Shown piece by piece: positions 1-8,724 of a stretch of 23,777 nucleotides of DNA. A program made the position numbers and the translations under genes. Positions within the stretch are counted from its first letter, which is position 1. The number at the start of each line of letters is the position of its first letter. The notes beneath the pieces are model-generated. The model saw nothing but the letters and a program-made list of their open reading frames with translations. It had not been told where the DNA came from and ran no database searches. Source of the stretch: Priapulus caudatus (lineage: Eukaryota; Priapulida; Priapulimorpha; Priapulimorphida; Priapulidae); assembly GCF_000485595.1 (NCBI RefSeq), contig NW_014579391.1, positions 10,897 to 34,673 on the forward strand, written 5' to 3'.

Positions 1-239
1 AATTTTTGCAAATTTTATTAAATTGAAAAAATAACAATTTTGATAATCGATTATTAATTTGCATAATCGAGCGCTTAGTCGGTTGCTGCAAACGACTGAC
101 TTTCGATTATAATCGATCACCACCACTACCAGTCTGTGTGTGTTTTGTGCGTGTTTTATTGTCAGGTTTGTTTAGCGTTATTACGTAGCAGTGTTTTTAC
201 GGATGCCTTTCTTGCAACAACGATTGCCTATATACATAC
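1..239. other. AT-rich upstream sequence, no gene seen
   Basis: AT-rich DNA ahead of the zinc-finger locus. It contains a 12-bp perfect palindrome ataatcgattat (43-54) and two further ATAATCGA-type motifs. A TATA-like stretch lies at about 227-234 (ctatatac). It could be the promoter or 5' leader of the zinc-finger gene, but nothing here proves a transcription start. Confidence 0.3.
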
Positions 240-362
240 GTGAGAATTTTCTGCGGATCCACGGATTTCCACTTGTTTAATTATTTTTCCAAGCATAATG
301 AGAAATTGCTTAACTCGTGTAGATCCGTGTATATTTTCTGTCCGCAGGAAAGCGGACGACCA

Positions 363-627
363 AGAGAGGAACTTGCATCGGGGAGGAAAGTGAGAGAGGA
401 ACCTGAAACAGGGAGGAAAGTGGGAGAGGAACCTGCATCAGGGAGGAAAGTGGGAGAGGAACCTGCATCGGCGAGGAAAGTGGGAGAGGAACCTGCATCG
501 GGGAGGAAAGTGAGAGAGGAACCTGCACCGGGGAGGAAAGTGAGAGAAGAACCTGCATCGGGGAGGAAAGTAAGAGAGGAACTTGCATCGAGGAGGAAAG
601 TGAGAGAGGAACCTGTATCGGTGAGAA
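363..627. repeat. 30-bp minisatellite, about 9 units
   Basis: Nearly nine head-to-tail copies of a 30-nt purine-rich unit (ggaacctgcatcggggagga followed by aagtgagaga). Copies differ by substitutions only, so the period never drifts. Because 30 is a multiple of 3, the tract stays open in more than one frame; one plus frame reads a 10-residue repeat like EEPASGRKVR. That frame (240-707) differs from the zinc-finger frame and runs on into it, so I treat the tract as a non-coding or 5'UTR minisatellite. In the zinc-finger frame it holds stop codons, the last at 622-624. Confidence 0.85.
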
Positions 628-654
628 ATAGAGATCTCGATCACCGCCCGCTCG

Positions 655-957
655 ATGGAACCTTCTCTTCCTTCTGCTTCTTCTTCTCTGAAACCGTACG
701 CGTGTGACACGTGCAGTTATCGATGCTCCCAGAGTCAACGGTTGAAGGAGCACGCGCGCACGCACACGGGAGAGAAACCGTATGCGTGCGATGTATGCGA
801 GTACAGGAGTTCTCTGCTGGCGCATCTCAAGAACCACGCGCGCACGCACACGGGAGAGAAACCGTACGCGTGTGATGTATGCGAGTACAGGAGTTCTACG
901 CTGACACATCTCCAGACCCACGCGCGCACGCACACGGGAGAGAAACCGTACGCGTGA
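655..957 (+). CDS. zinc-finger protein, 5' open segment (3 fingers)
   Basis: A 100-residue open frame. It starts with a short Ser/Pro-rich leader (MEPSLPSASSSL), then has three complete C2H2 fingers (about residues 13-96) and the first residues of a fourth (KPYA) before TGA at 955. As it stands it could encode a small three-finger protein. The stop lies exactly at a deletion junction within a finger, and the next fingers are intact in the +1 frame. This is therefore the N-terminal part of a longer array that has lost its frame. No splice donor that would repair the frame is evident at the junction. Confidence 0.55.
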   Translation: MEPSLPSASSSLKPYACDTCSYRCSQSQRLKEHARTHTGEKPYACDVCEYRSSLLAHLKNHARTHTGEKPYACDVCEYRSSTLTHLQTHARTHTGEKPYA

Positions 958-958
958 T

Positions 959-2074
959 CACGCGCGCACGCACACGGGAGAGAAACCGTACGCGTGCGAT
1001 GTATGTGGCTCCGCCTACAACTCCTCCGGCAGCCTCAAGACGCACTTTCTCACGCACACGGGCCAGAAACGTTACGCGTGTGACGCGTGCGAGTACAGGA
1101 CTTGCTCCCGCAACAGCCTGAACAGGCACGCGCGCACGCACACGGGAGAGAAACCGTACGCGTGTGATGTATGCGAGTACAGGTGTTCTCGGCCTGCGAA
1201 TCTCCAGATGCACGCGCGCACGCACACGGGAGAGAAACCGTACGCGTGTGATGTATGCGAGTACAGGTGTTCTCGGCCTGCGAATCTCCAGATGCACGCA
1301 CGCACGCACACGGGAGAGAAACCGTACGCGTGCGACATATGCGGCTCCGCCTACACCACCTCCAGCAGCCTCAAGACGCACTTTCTCACGCACACGGGAG
1401 AGAAACCGTACGCGTGCGACATATGCGGCTCCGTCTACACCACCTCCGGCAGCCTGAAGCAGCACTTTCTCACGCACACGGGCCAGAAACCTTACGCGTG
1501 TGACGAGTGCGAGTACATAACTTGCCTCCGCGGCAACCTGAAGAGGCACGCGCTAACGCACACGGGAGAGAAACCGTATGCGTGCGATGTATGCGAGTTC
1601 AGGAGTGCTGACCTGCCGTATCTCAAGATCCACGCGCGCACGCACACGGGAGAGAAACCCTACGCGTGTGACGCATGCGAGTACAGGACTTGCTCCATCA
1701 GCACCCTGAAGAGGCACGCGCTAACGCACACGGGAGAGAAACCGTACGCGTGCGATACATGCGGTTACACCTGCACCACCTCCAGCAGCCTCAAGATCCA
1801 CGCGCGCACGCACACGGGAGATAAACCGTACGCGTGCGACAAATGCGGCTCTGCCTACACCACCTCCGGCAGCCTCAAGACGCACTTTCTCACGCACACG
1901 GGAGAGAAACCGTACGCGTGTGATGCGTGCGAGTACAGGACTTGCTCCCGCGGCAACCTGAAGAAGCACGCGCTAACGCACACGGGAGAGAAACCGTACG
2001 CGTGCGATGTATGCGAGTACAGGAGTTATCGGCTGCGGGATCTCAAGAGCCACGTGCGCACGCACACGGGATAA
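959..2074 (+). CDS. zinc-finger array, downstream open segment (13 fingers)
   Basis: Continuous open frame in the frame next to the 5' segment. It begins in the remnant of finger 4 (HARTHTGE) and encodes fingers 5-17, ending at TAA 2072-2074. The first internal Met is at 1208 in the finger-7 helix, so it has no natural start of its own. Fingers 7 and 8 are identical in protein sequence (CSRPANLQMH in both) and nearly so in DNA, a recent one-finger duplication. All 13 keep both Cys and both His. Predicted DNA-contact residues vary while linkers are almost invariant, as expected for a functional or only recently broken array. Confidence 0.6.
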   Translation, partial: HARTHTGEKPYACDVCGSAYNSSGSLKTHFLTHTGQKRYACDACEYRTCSRNSLNRHARTHTGEKPYACDVCEYRCSRPANLQMHARTHTGEKPYACDVCEYRCSRPANLQMHARTHTGEKPYACDICGSAYTTSSSLKTHFLTHTGEKPYACDICGSVYTTSGSLKQHFLTHTGQKPYACDECEYITCLRGNLKRHALTHTGEKPYACDVCEFRSADLPYLKIHARTHTGEKPYACDACEYRTCSISTLKRHALTHTGEKPYACDTCGYTCTTSSSLKIHARTHTGDKPYACDKCGSAYTTSGSLKTHFLTHTGEKPYACDACEYRTCSRGNLKKHALTHTGEKPYACDVCEYRSYRLRDLKSHVRTHTG

Positions 2075-2263
2075 GCGTGCGACACATGACGTGAATACAG
2101 GTGTATGAGCGCCAGCGACCTCAAGGTGCACTTTCTCTCGCACACAGGCGAGAAACCGTACGCGTGTGACATCTGCTCTTTCAGCGGCTTATCCTCGGCC
2201 GCTCTCTCGAAACACATGCGCACGCAGTCGCACCGAAGAAAGGCCATGTTCAATCAATCGTGA
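2075..2263 (+). pseudogene. zinc-finger gene 3' end beyond the stops
   Basis: This continues the same frame as 959-2074. It encodes a damaged finger 18 (one Cys codon now TGA at 2087, helix MSASDLKVH, then HFLSHTGEKP) and a last, divergent finger (YACDICSF..LSKHMRTQSH), then a basic tail and TGA at 2261. The final finger has a longer His spacing and no TGEKP linker after it, typical of the end of an array. Intact coding beyond two stops suggests the stops are recent or artefactual. Confidence 0.6.
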
Positions 2264-3540
2264 GTGATGTGATGGACGGGTTAAACAGCTAATTCGTCAG
2301 ACATTAAACGTGTGGATACAGGACTGGTGCACTCTCTCCAGTAGACTCCAGTGACGTACACTCCGGCTTGTATAAGAGAAGAAATCCTGAAAGGCGATGT
2401 GCATGCAATCATGAGTGATGGGACTGACATTCTACCGATTAAACAGTTAATAAGCCAGTTCGTAGTTACGCACTGGCGTCCTATGATGTCATCGGGTCAT
2501 AGGTCATTTGTACATAGCTGAAAAGTTGGATCGCGCTTTCGCTCGTACGCACTTGCAGTATACTACTACATAGTATGCATGAATGCTATACAAAAGCAAT
2601 GTAAAATCGTGCGTGCGTTTGTTTTCTGTACTGAACCGATCGACTATCTGCCTGTGCTTTTTATTTTTTGGATTTTTACGTGTGTATGATATTCATTGTA
2701 GGGTATTTTAGGTAGATATGCAGTGTCGGTTCTTCTCGGTCAGTCAGTTAACTGCAGTCAGTTCAGTCAGTCTCGGTCATATCATTTATTTATGGATGTC
2801 TTTTTGCTCCCTGGATTTCTTGATTCTAATACAACAGAAATGCACACTAAGGCATACATGTAATTAACTTGCAAAGCATATATATTGATTCATGTTTAAT
2901 GCACATCTAACTACATTTATATAAACAAGGAGGAATGTTAACCTCTAAATACATTGTATTATTTCTTATTATTAATATCTATGAAAACCTTCAATTTGAA
3001 TGAAATCAATGAAAGTACTATTTGATATAAATAATAAAAAATATATGCGGTATTCCTGTTTCATGTGTAAATGGTATTTTAGCTGGCATAGTATGGACAT
3101 ATATTGTAATCAAAATACTAATAACTGAAATAGTATGCATTCAAACAATGTTATGTTTATTAATGAATGCTATTTAATTATTGAATGTTCGTTGCTTTAT
3201 TAAGTATATAATTGAGAATAAGATGTAACTGCATGTGTGTGAATGATGCAATGAGAAAATGGTGATGGAGACGTCAGATGTTCATGATGACAATTACAGT
3301 ACAACTTTGGTGAGGATGAAAAATATTAAGGAAACCTTTCAATAAATGATGGACTTAAAATAGTTTTAGAATGTCTTAATTCTCATGTGTACAAATAGCT
3401 ACTAGGTAAACTCGAAAGTTGTTCACACATGCATCTTTACGTTATTGGCATAATTAGTACTGAAATCATTCCATGGGTCCTTTATAAACATGTATCCCTA
3501 TAGCTAAAAGGCAGGATAGCCAAGGCCAAGGCAGCTGAAT
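2264..3540. other. AT-rich intergenic DNA
   Basis: No supportable gene. Apart from the decayed zinc-finger tail it holds a short cluster of cagt/cagtcagt motifs (about 2735-2775) and long A/T-rich stretches. Possible polyadenylation motifs (aataaa) occur far downstream of the zinc-finger stop, for example near 3030, but none is tied to a transcript. Confidence 0.4.
2393..2470 (+). repeat. decayed second copy of the zinc-finger 3' end
   Basis: The stretch gaaaggcgatgtgcatgcaa followed by tcatgagtgatg, then ttaaacagttaataagccag, parallels 2239-2300 (gaaaggccatgttcaatcaa, then tcgtgagtgatg, then ttaaacagctaattcgtcag). This is an old tandem copy of the last codons and start of the 3'UTR. It no longer encodes a finger. 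Confidence 0.55.
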
Positions 3541-3925
3541 TCTCTCACTGGAAATTTTTATTAATTAAGTGGAAAAATTTATTAAATAATTAATTTAACT
3601 TAAATGAATTAATTGGATCCGGGATCACACCAAGAAGTAATCAATTCTAAGTTGAGCCCGCCATGTTCTGACCTATCCTGGAAATTTTATTATTTAATTA
3701 ATTAGTTTTAATTAATTAATTGGATCAGAATCCGCGACGCAAAAATCTCATCAAATTCTGTAAGTTAGCCCATTCTGAACGTTTCGCTGAAAATTTTATG
3801 ACAATCCCGTTCATAACTTTTTCAGTTAGGCTTGTAACACAACCCACAAACCACACAAACCAATAAGAACTACACGCCGGGTGAAAAACAACATCCGCCA
3901 AGCCCCTGGCGAAGGTAACAAGCAT
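3541..3925. repeat. probable dispersed repeat with an internal AT-rich duplication
   Basis: Two AT-rich blocks (about 3550-3628 and 3677-3727) both start ggaaattttta/ggaaatttta and end attaattggatc, so they are diverged direct repeats. The following stretch (about 3770-3925) has a phrase I recall as typical of dispersed repeats in marine invertebrates: 'aaaattttatgacaatcccg' then 'ttcataactttttcagttag', an acaaacc-rich tract, then a short ccgcc/ggcg hairpin and gaaggtaac. The family name is not known to me; recall only, no search made. Confidence 0.4.
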
Positions 3926-3972
3926 CTTTTTTCCATTTTATCAACTAAGTAACAGACAACAAAATCATTGAA

Positions 3973-5320
3973 CAGGCCAGGCAGGCGGCGGGCAACAGCA
4001 GGAAGGCAGGCAAGGCAGCGCGGGTAGGCAGCTGGTGAGCGAGGCATGGTAGGCAGGCGGTGCTGGTGAGCAGGGCAGTGGGCAGGCTGGTGAGCAGCAG
4101 GCAGGTCAGGTCTAGGCTGGTTGAGGCAGGCAGGCAGCCAGGCTGGGTGAGCAGGCAGCAGGCAGGCGGCTGGCTGGTGAGGGGCAGGCAAGGGCAGGCC
4201 AGGCTGGTGAGCAGGCGGCGGAGGCATGGGCTGGTGAGGCAGGCAGCGCTGGCTGAGCAGGCAGGCAGGCTGGTGAGGCAGCGCAGGCAGGCAAGGCTGT
4301 GGAGCAGCGAGGCCAGGAGGCAGGCGAGCAGGCAGAGGGCTGGTGAGCGAGCGCAAGGCTAGGCTGGTGAGCAGGCAGGCATGCGGAGGCTGGTGAGGCA
4401 GGCAGGCTGTGAGTCAGGCAGGCAGGTGGAGGCAGGGCCAGAGCGAGGCAGGTCTGGTGAGGCATGGCAGGTCAGGCTGGTGAGCAGGCAGGCTGGCAGG
4501 CTGGTGAGGCAGGGCAGGCAGGCAGGCTGGTGAGCAGGCCGGCAGGCAGGCTGAGCAGGCAGGCAGGCTGGGTGAGCAGGGTCAGGCGAGAGGCTGGTGC
4601 AGCAGGCAGGGCAGGCAGGCTGGTGAGGCAGGCAGGGCAGGCGGCAGGCTGGTGAGGGCAAGATGCAGGTCAGGCTGGCTTGGTGAGGCAGCGCAGGCAG
4701 GCAGGCTGTGAGCAGGCAGGCAGCAGGCTGGTGAGCAGCAGGCCAGGCTAGGCTGGTGAGCAGGCAGGCAGGGCAGGGCAGGCTGGTGGCAGCGCAGGCA
4801 GGCAGGCTGGTGAGCGGCAGGCAGGCAGGCTGGTGAGCAGCGTTAGGCAGGCGAGGCAGGTAGGCCAGGCTGGTGAGCAGGCAGGCAGGCTGGTGAGCAG
4901 GAGCAGGCTTGGTGAGCAGGCGGGCAGGCCAGGCAGGCAGCAGGCGCAGGGCTAGGGCTGGTGACAGGAAGGCAGGGCTTGGTGAGGCAGGCAGGCAGGC
5001 CAGGCAGGTGAGCAGGCAGGCAGGTTAAGGCTGTGAGCAGTGCAGGCAGGCAAGGACCTGGTGAGTCAGGCAAGGCAGGCAGGCTGGTGAGGCAGGGCAT
5101 GCAGGGTCAGGCCTTGGGTGAGGGGCAGGCATGTAGGCATGCAAGGCAGGACTAGGTGAGCGGCAGGCAGGCAGGCTGGTGAGCAGGCAGGCAGGCAGGC
5201 AGGTGGGCGGACAGGCAGGCAGGCTGGTGAGCAGGCATGCAGGCAGGCGGGCAGGGAGGCAGGCAAGTGGGCAGGGAGGCAGGCTGGTAGGCGGGCAGGG
5301 AGGCAGGCAGAAGGCGGGCA
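3973..5320. repeat. G-rich satellite, left block
   Basis: About 1.35 kb of imperfect tandem copies of a ~20-nt G-rich unit, approximately ggcaggcaggctggtgagca, with variable GGCA number. The G strand is the plus strand throughout and C is rare in runs, so the tract could form two-quartet G-quadruplexes. Long open frames on both strands (Leu/Pro/Ala/Cys/His-rich on minus, Gly/Arg/Gln-rich on plus) arise from the repeat and are not genes. The array resumes after the TIR element at 5321-5582. Confidence 0.9.
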
Positions 5321-5582
5321 GCGAATTTTTTTTCCTACACGTTATATCCATTGGGCTCCTCTGATTGGCTGCTTTGATTTGACCACACCATAGATAGTGT
5401 TTGGGATACCTTAGATAGTATATAAGCAGATTCGGTTTATTGTTATTGTTCGGGTTGGGGTTAGGGTTAGGGTTAGGGCTAGGATTTTTGCACCATTCCT
5501 TGATATACGGAAAGTCTGATGCGGAAGTTGATATGCGTATATCACGCCCAATGGATATAACGTGTAGGAAAAAAAAATTCGC
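5321..5582. mobile_element. 262-bp TIR element carrying telomeric repeats
   Basis: Near-perfect terminal inverted repeats of about 36 bp: left 5321-5356 begins gcgaattttttttcctacac, and right 5546-5582 ends gtgtaggaaaaaaaaattcgc apart from one extra A. It is inserted in the G-rich satellite. gggca borders both sides, but that is also part of the satellite, so the target duplication is ambiguous. The interior holds a CCAAT-box-like gattggct (about 5362), a block of gggttagg-type telomeric repeats (5452-5483) and no ORF. It is a non-autonomous element of undetermined superfamily, related in its ends to 14954-15149. Confidence 0.8.
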
Positions 5583-5674
5583 GGGCAGGCAGGCAGGCTG
5601 GTGAGCAGGCAGGCAGGCAAGCGGGCAGGAAGGTATGCAGGGCGGGCAGGCATGCGGGCAGACAGGCAGACAGG
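5583..5674. repeat. G-rich satellite, right block
   Basis: Continuation of the same ggcaggcaggctggtgagca array after the inserted TIR element. It degenerates into gcgggcaggcatgcgggcag and cagacagg units before giving way to the reverse-transcriptase remnant. It contains gggcaggaag (5623-5632 region), a match to the human minisatellite core GGGCAGGANG. Confidence 0.8.
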
Positions 5675-6489
5675 GATTGTATCCGTAGAAGAAATATGAC
5701 CTTTGATACCCTTGGACCAATTCCGAAGTGTACGAACAGCATGCTGTTTTTGAAAGTGAATGTTGGCATGTTGGCGGCATAATATATGGAAGCCCTGAAA
5801 CGACATCCGACTTTTTGAGTTATTCTGATTTCTGAGTTTTCGAGTTTACGAGTTTCTGAGTTTCCGAGTTTCTAAGTTTCATCTGCGCTTGCCTTTTCAT
5901 ATATTTTATTATATCCATATTTTATATGTGTTCTATTATTAGTGTTCTATTGTCTCTGCTTTAGGCGCTTCAGCCCTGAAATGACATACAACTTGTTGAG
6001 TTTTCGAGTTTTCGAGTTTCTGAGTTTCCGAGTTTCTTTTCCGAGTTTCTGAGTTTCATCTGCGCATGCCTTTTCATATATTTTATTGTATCCATATTTT
6101 ATATATGTTCTATTATTAGTGTTCTATTGTTTCTGCTTCTGGTGTTGGTGTACGCGCAGAAGAAACTTAGCAACTCCGAAACTCGAAAACTCGAAAACTC
6201 GGAAACTCAAAAAGTCGGATATCGTTTCAGGGCTTCCATAATTTTCTGTACCATGTTTAGATTCCCTATTCCCAGTAGATCATCCATATATAACAGCGGT
6301 GGTATTTCTATGGTACTTTGATATACCTCTACTAGGGAGCCATATCCTCCACTGTTTATTTGGTTCTTTATTTGGTGGTTTATTGTTATCTTGAGGGGTC
6401 AAAAGACCGCCCGAGACACTGCTATGTTTGATATCATATAGAGGGGTACAAAAAAGCCATAAAGCTAGCTTACTCATCCGACCCAGCAT
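5675..6489 (-). pseudogene. reverse transcriptase fragment (YMDD), interrupted
   Basis: On the minus strand, 6345-6246 reads SGGYGSLVEVYQS then TIEIPPLLYMDDLLGIGN. The YMDD catalytic box lies at 6279-6290, and the IPPL-xx-MDD setting is like the one I recall from animal non-LTR retrotransposon reverse transcriptases. Upstream (6346-6489) the coding shifts frame and includes a stop. Downstream the reading continues past a TA-flanked MITE (5787-6238) into 5786-5675, where no clear motif remains. It is a short, multiply broken fragment with no endonuclease or C-terminal part. Gypsy-like origin cannot be excluded. Confidence 0.5.
5787..6238. mobile_element. 452-bp dimeric MITE with TA target duplication
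   Basis: Long terminal inverted repeats (left 5787-5880, right 6162-6238) begin tggaagccctgaaacga and run into gagtttycg/ctgag steps. The element is flanked by TA on both sides (5785-5786, 6239-6240), as for Tc1/mariner-type insertions. The interior has a direct duplication: about 5787-5965 and about 5972-6145 share the end motif (agccctgaaa), the gagttttcg tract and an AT-rich core beginning atctgcgc. It has no ORF and interrupts the minus-strand RT fragment. Confidence 0.8.
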
Positions 6490-6529
6490 TAAAGTATGAA
6501 AGTATTACAGTATAAGAAGTAAAATTGGT

Positions 6530-7000
6530 CTTGTCGTGTAGTTGTGACATTTCGTCAGGTGGCGTAGCCACAGCGACCGGTTGGTCATTTTTAGCTAACC
6601 TTGACATCGTCAAGCTGAGCTATTGCCATGGGTCGTCGTCCGTCGTACGTCCGTCCATCCGTCCGTCCGTCCGTCAACATTTGGCTATGGTCAACGATAA
6701 CTCAGGAACGGTTTGACCCACATGTTTGAAATTGGGTATAGTTGTTACTGCTATGCTCCCATATTAAACGTCCTATTTTGGAGCACGCCAGTCGACGTAT
6801 TTTCGAGCCACGGCGATTTTTTGGCAAAAAATGGAATTGCCCATAAGTCAGTTCAGGTTCAACTGGATTTTTGCTCATTTTTGGTATGCTGAATGAATTA
6901 AGGGCTAGGGGTTTTGATATTATGCAAATTAGGTAGGGTTTGGCAATTATATAGCATATTATACTAGACACGACAGATAAACAAACAGTCTGTGGTGTCC
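6530..7000. repeat. probable dispersed (CCGT)n-containing repeat
   Basis: Contains a (CCGT)n-rich stretch at about 6636-6675 followed by caacatttggctatggtcaa. The same pattern (ccgtccgtcaac followed by ttggg) recurs inside the elements at 12317 and 17934. Beyond that there is AT-rich sequence with no gene. I recall (CCGT)n-caac modules as common in invertebrate repeats, but the limits given here are approximate. Confidence 0.4.
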
Positions 7001-7937
7001 ACACTCGTCTGGTTCCGTTTTAAAGAATTTTATTGACAGTCTTTAATGGCACAATTCCTGCTATGAAGATATTATGATTTTATACTATTATTATTATATT
7101 GATTATTATTATGATATAAAGATTATGCTAAAGAAACATGCAAAGCGGGTATAGCGCCATCTAGCCCGCGGGCCGCCTACCGTCACAAATTGTGATTCAT
7201 TTTGGTTTATACAATATTCTAAGCGATACTACGGAGATACTAGATACTCATACCGATACTGAGAAACGTGGCTATCTACCAGCACAAAGTATTGCACTAC
7301 CGCAACAAAACCGCTGGTCACGTGCAGCGCAATCTAGCCGGTTTAGTGAGTGCGCTAGTGGCAGCCGTTTCTTATAGGGGTAGTCAACAGGTTGCGTCGA
7401 TACCTAGAGTGCACAGGATAGGTAACGCAGATAGATAACACGAAACACAGTATTATGAAAGCTCTCCTGCGTGCGTCTATTTCAGCTCAATCGAGACACA
7501 ATACACACATCTACGAACTACACGATATCTCCATCCACCATCAGAATCGTAAGCCGAATATGCAAGTACCCTCGTACCGTAAGAGCGTGGATCGGCGACA
7601 GTAGTTCGGCAGGGGTGAAGGTGGACAGTTGAAAGGTAGGAGGGAAGATGGCAAAGGAAAAGTATAAAGGCATAGGATCAGGAGCGGGGGAAAAACTGGA
7701 CGCGTGTTGCGGAAGGGATGAGAGCCGAGTCGCGTTGTTCTCTGCGAATTTGCTTGTAACAAGCCCATAAAGTTAATCTAGGCTAATTGGGCCGAGCATC
7801 GCCCGAGCACGTATTACTGTGTTAATATTGTGGCCTCCACCGAGCGGCGGCGAGGCTGAATCAAGACCCCGGAAATTAGCAAAGTGCGCCCACGTATGGA
7901 GAGGCCTAGGTGTAAGAGAAGCCGCGGGTGAGACGCC

Positions 7938-7970
7938 CAGGTGTAGAGAAGCTGCGCTTTCTTACACCTG
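7938..7970. other. hairpin, ~15-bp stem
   Basis: The arms caggtgtagagaagc and gctttcttacacctg pair around a tgc loop with one bulge and one mismatch. It could be a structured RNA or a transposon end. Confidence 0.5.
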
Positions 7971-8056
7971 CGCTTTCCTACATTATTTTATAATTTTATA
8001 TATATAATATTTATTTATTATTTTCACATAAAAATAATTACAGCATATAATTATCA

Positions 8057-8090
8057 AGAGTATATAATGGGAGTTCTCCATATATACTCT
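8057..8090. other. hairpin, ~13-bp AT-rich stem
   Basis: The arms agagtatataatgg and ccatatatactct pair with a single bulge around gagttct. Confidence 0.5.
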
Positions 8091-8724
8091 TCGTTTCTAT
8101 AATGCTACATTCGATGGTTGTCCAATTAAAACTGACTTCTTTTCAGCTCACGGTTCATTTGTGGCCGTTTTTGTGGTGAACTACAGTGTCATTGACACTT
8201 TCATTGTAGAAAAAAAAAGCAATCCTGAAGGTTAGCGCACAAGCGAGAAAGTACGCTCATTTTAGCTGACGTACATTTACGTGGTGTTTTCTTTATACGT
8301 CTATTATTTACACCGTAAGTGTTTAATTCTCTGACTTGCATTAATCTAAACCAAACACATGATACACACATTGCCGATAAAGACAACACTAGCGTGGAAG
8401 TGGTAATTGAAAACATCAATATTTACACAATTACATGTTTAGGCACGCGTACCACAGGGCGATGCAAGAGAAACATGCAGTTACTTAAGTCGCAGTTACT
8501 TGTCCAGCGGAACGTGGACATCCGCAAGTCAAAGCTTTCCTCAGCGTCTCGTGGATTCGACATAGGCGAGGTCGACTATCATATAATACAGTATTTTTAT
8601 ACAATAGACCTACAATATACTCCATACATGTACCTCTACTACTACTAATGATGTGTACTACTGTTCTATATTCCTCGTGTAATTTGTGACATGTGAACCC
8701 TAGGCATGACCAGTAACCAAGAGG

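Larger units (their letters stand above)
655..2263 (+). pseudogene. C2H2 zinc-finger array gene, disrupted
   Basis: A gene for a tandem C2H2 zinc-finger protein, presumably a nuclear DNA-binding protein. About 18 units of 84 nt (28 residues) follow KPYACDxC-x12-H-x3-H with TGEKP linkers. ATG 655 is the first Met after an in-frame TGA at 622; G is at +4. Two finger classes are mixed: CEYR..LK.HARTH and CGSAYTTSGSLKTHFLTH. There are three lesions. A 44-nt deletion removes the middle of finger 4, shifts the frame and creates TGA at 955-957. TAA at 2072 replaces a Tyr codon beside a 9-nt loss, and TGA at 2087 replaces a finger Cys. The downstream frame continues to a plausible original C-terminus ending HRRKAMFNQS at 2263. 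No KRAB, BTB, SCAN or ZAD domain is visible. Assembly error is the alternative to true pseudogenisation. Confidence 0.8.

Noticed and set aside
240-707. 155-residue open frame with EEPASGRKVR repeats
   Set aside because: It arises from a 30-nt minisatellite and overlaps the zinc-finger start in another frame; no support that it is translated.
896-1969. Minus-strand open frames opposite the zinc fingers (RVRFLSRVRA repeats)
   Set aside because: Antisense shadow of the 84-nt finger repeat.
5452-5483. A true chromosome end or telomere fusion
   Set aside because: The telomeric tract is short and enclosed by the two inverted ends of a 262-bp element inside a satellite; an insertion explains it better.
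3826-5780. Long minus-strand open frames rich in Leu, Pro, Ala, Cys and His
   Set aside because: They track the satellite unit exactly, have no domain, and exist in several frames; they are repeat translations.
7938-7970. A tRNA or microRNA precursor
   Set aside because: The hairpin is too short for a typical pre-miRNA, and no tRNA cloverleaf or A/B box pair can be drawn around it.
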